Assembly: GCF_002013375.1 (NCBI RefSeq)
Contig: NZ_MAEW01000003.1
Span: 248,001-312,000 of the forward strand
DNA from: Mycobacterium sp. D16Q13
GTDB lineage: Bacteria; Actinomycetota; Actinomycetes; Mycobacteriales; Mycobacteriaceae
DNA: 64,000 bases
Direction of reading: 5' to 3'
In this document: piece after piece, positions 62,016 to 64,000 of the stretch
Position numbering within the stretch: the stretch's first letter is position 1
Layout: every line of letters begins with the position of its first letter
Made by a program: the position numbers and the translations under genes
Notes under the pieces: generated by a model
The model's database searches: none
Told to the model about the DNA's origin: nothing
Seen by the model: the letters and a program-made list of their open reading frames with translations, nothing else

Positions 62016-62040
62016 CCCGACGTCGCTAGGGTCACTGGGC

Positions 62041-62880
62041 ATGACCCCCAGGATCGACACGTCCGCACTGCGCTATCGCTCCGGCTTGCTGTTCGCCGAT
62101 GTCGATACCCGTTCCACACCCGGGTTCGACGGGTCGCGAGAGGACGGCGAAGCCCTGCAGGCCGAACTGTCCGAGCGCCTCGGGGTGCTACAAGAGATGC
62201 TGTACGCCAATGGGCGCAGCGGCGACCACCGTTCGGTGCTGCTGGTTCTGCAGGGCATGGACACCTCCGGCAAGGGAGGTATCGTCAAACATGTTGTGGG
62301 ACAAGTTGATCCGCAAGGAATTGAACATGCGAGCTTCGGGGTTCCCACAGCGGAAGAACGTAAGCACCACTATCTGTGGCGCATCCGCAACGCACTGCCT
62401 TCGGGTGGGCAGCTCGGTGTCTTCGACCGTTCGCACTATGAGGATGTCCTGGTGGTGCGGGTGCACGACCTGGTGCCGCCGGAGGTCTGGGGCGCTCGCT
62501 ACGACGAGATCAATGCCTTCGAGAAGGAGCTGACCGAGGCAGGCACGACAATCCTCAAGGTGGCCCTGGTGGTATCGCTCGACGAGCAGAAGGAACGCCT
62601 CGCCGAGCGGCTGGACCGTCCGGACAAATACTGGAAGTTCAATCCCAACGACATCGACGAGCGTGCGTTCTGGTCCGCCTACCAGGATGCGTATCAAGCG
62701 GTGCTGGAGAAGACGAGCACCGAGTACGCGCCCTGGCACGTCATCCCGTGCGATCGCAAGTGGTACAGCAGACTCGCGGTTACCGCACTTCTCGACGAAA
62801 CACTGGACGGCCTAAATCTCTCGTGGCCACCCGCCAATTTTGATATCGAGGAACAGAAACGCCGCCTCACGCAAGCGTGA
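62041..62880 (+). CDS. Polyphosphate kinase 2 family protein
   Basis: A 279-residue PPK2-class enzyme that transfers phosphate between polyphosphate and nucleotides, favouring NTP formation. The Walker A motif GMDTSGKGG (72-80) and the Walker B-type FDRSHYEDVL (128-137) are intact. The lid region LAERLDRPDKYWKFNPNDIDER and the PWHVIPCDRKWYSRL C-terminus match single-domain PPK2. It follows the TetR gene by 25 bases. A very strong hairpin at its stop also serves the convergent umaA. The gene is an insertion relative to the M. tuberculosis order. Confidence 0.87.
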   Translation: MTPRIDTSALRYRSGLLFADVDTRSTPGFDGSREDGEALQAELSERLGVLQEMLYANGRSGDHRSVLLVLQGMDTSGKGGIVKHVVGQVDPQGIEHASFGVPTAEERKHHYLWRIRNALPSGGQLGVFDRSHYEDVLVVRVHDLVPPEVWGARYDEINAFEKELTEAGTTILKVALVVSLDEQKERLAERLDRPDKYWKFNPNDIDERAFWSAYQDAYQAVLEKTSTEYAPWHVIPCDRKWYSRLAVTALLDETLDGLNLSWPPANFDIEEQKRRLTQA

Positions 62881-62888
62881 GACGGCGT
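62859..62888. terminator. Bidirectional terminator between ppk2-like gene and umaA
   Basis: The stem ACGCCGC-CTCACGC pairs with GCGTGAG-ACGGCGT across a 2-base loop, with one C-A mismatch. It spans the PPK2 stop codon and lies 18 bases before the umaA stop on the opposite strand. It should end transcripts from both sides. Confidence 0.75.
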
Positions 62889-62905
62889 TGACCTGTTAAG
62901 TCTCG

Positions 62906-63775
<870 letters not shown>

Positions 63776-63849
63776 TTACTGCAGCACCTAATTCCCATCA
63801 CATTTTGGCTACTTTGTACTGGCCCGCAGACTAGCACGGTCAACTGTGC

Positions 63850-64000
63850 CTACCTCTTAGGAACGGCCACCGGCCAGTCCAACTGCACCAACAGCGCTCG
63901 AGCCGCCCCCTCAACCTGATCAGCATCCCCCGTAACCCCCAGAACGCGCAAGGTCGCATCGGCCAATGCCTCCGGAGCTATGGAATCACCGTCGGCGCGG
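63850..64000 (-). CDS. C-terminal end of an unknown protein (partial)
   Basis: A minus-strand frame of 49 residues runs off the window edge and ends with TAG at 63850-63852. It reads ADGDSIAPEALADATLRVLG, then a region ending LDWPVAVPKR. The composition is helical and acidic, with regular coding codon use, so it is probably the tail of a real gene upstream of umaA on the same strand. It is too short to assign. In M. tuberculosis fadB2 lies at this side, but no FadB signature is seen. Confidence 0.5.
   Translation of the reverse strand, partial: RADGDSIAPEALADATLRVLGVTGDADQVEGAARALLVQLDWPVAVPKR

Overview
The window is GC-rich actinobacterial DNA from a mycobacterium, most probably a rapid grower of the Mycobacteroides abscessus/chelonae type (species is inference). 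Markers are mycothiol synthesis (mshA), a mycolate methyltransferase (umaA), HbhA, the mycobactin acyl-chain genes mbtK/N/M/L with IdeR-like boxes, SenX3-RegX3, a PapA-type acyltransferase and an L,D-transpeptidase. Read right to left, the backbone matches, as I recall it, the M. tuberculosis Rv0469-Rv0491 order: umaA, TetR (Rv0472c), DUF445, Xre, hbhA, two small genes, deoC, LmeA-like, nitrilase-like, DUF2505, murB, Ldt5, SDR, ROK, mshA, YbjN, gpm1, senX3, regX3. Many accessory modules are inserted between these genes. I saw no transposase, integrase, tRNA, rRNA or CRISPR array.

Layout. 1-1.6 kb: two Mce-associated proteins. 1.6-10.8 kb: an accessory operon (double-TetR regulator, ABC1 kinase, esterase, SDR, two flavin monooxygenases, an unknown protein, SRPBCC). 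10.9-13.8 kb: regX3-senX3 and gpm1. 13.9-21.4 kb: a PapA-like acyltransferase pair and a second SDR/monooxygenase/esterase operon that contains a monooxygenase-esterase fusion. 21.5-28.5 kb: PNPOx-like protein, acyl-CoA ligase, YbjN, mshA, SRPBCC, ROK regulator and SDR. 28.5-32 kb: an MpaB-type oxygenase/TetR/P450 island. 32-40 kb: Ldt5, a secreted protein, an HxlR/MFS pair, a tight four-gene operon (Lgt-like, two small membrane proteins, MJ0619/Tes-like radical SAM enzyme) and murB. 40-49 kb: two DUF2505 proteins, an amidase, three unknown proteins, a CHAT-protease/TPR pair and an LpqH-like lipoprotein. 49-64 kb: methyltransferase, nitrilase, LmeA-like, deoC, ICL/PEPM, the mbtK-mbtNML locus, Rpf, the hbhA operon, DUF445, a MadR-like TetR, PPK2, umaA, and the tail of a further gene.

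How the genes work together. Much of the window serves the cell envelope: peptidoglycan (murB, Ldt5, Rpf), lipids (umaA, the PapA-like enzyme, both monooxygenase/esterase operons, the ligase, LmeA-like), adhesion (HbhA) and siderophore acylation (mbtK-L). Regulators sit beside their probable targets. The most promising undescribed units are the Lgt-like/radical SAM operon at 35.7-38.8 kb, a candidate lipid-modifying pathway, and the translationally coupled TPR-CHAT pair at 45.5-48.4 kb, a candidate protease-based sensor/effector. Comparisons with M. tuberculosis rest on memory of that genome; no database was searched.
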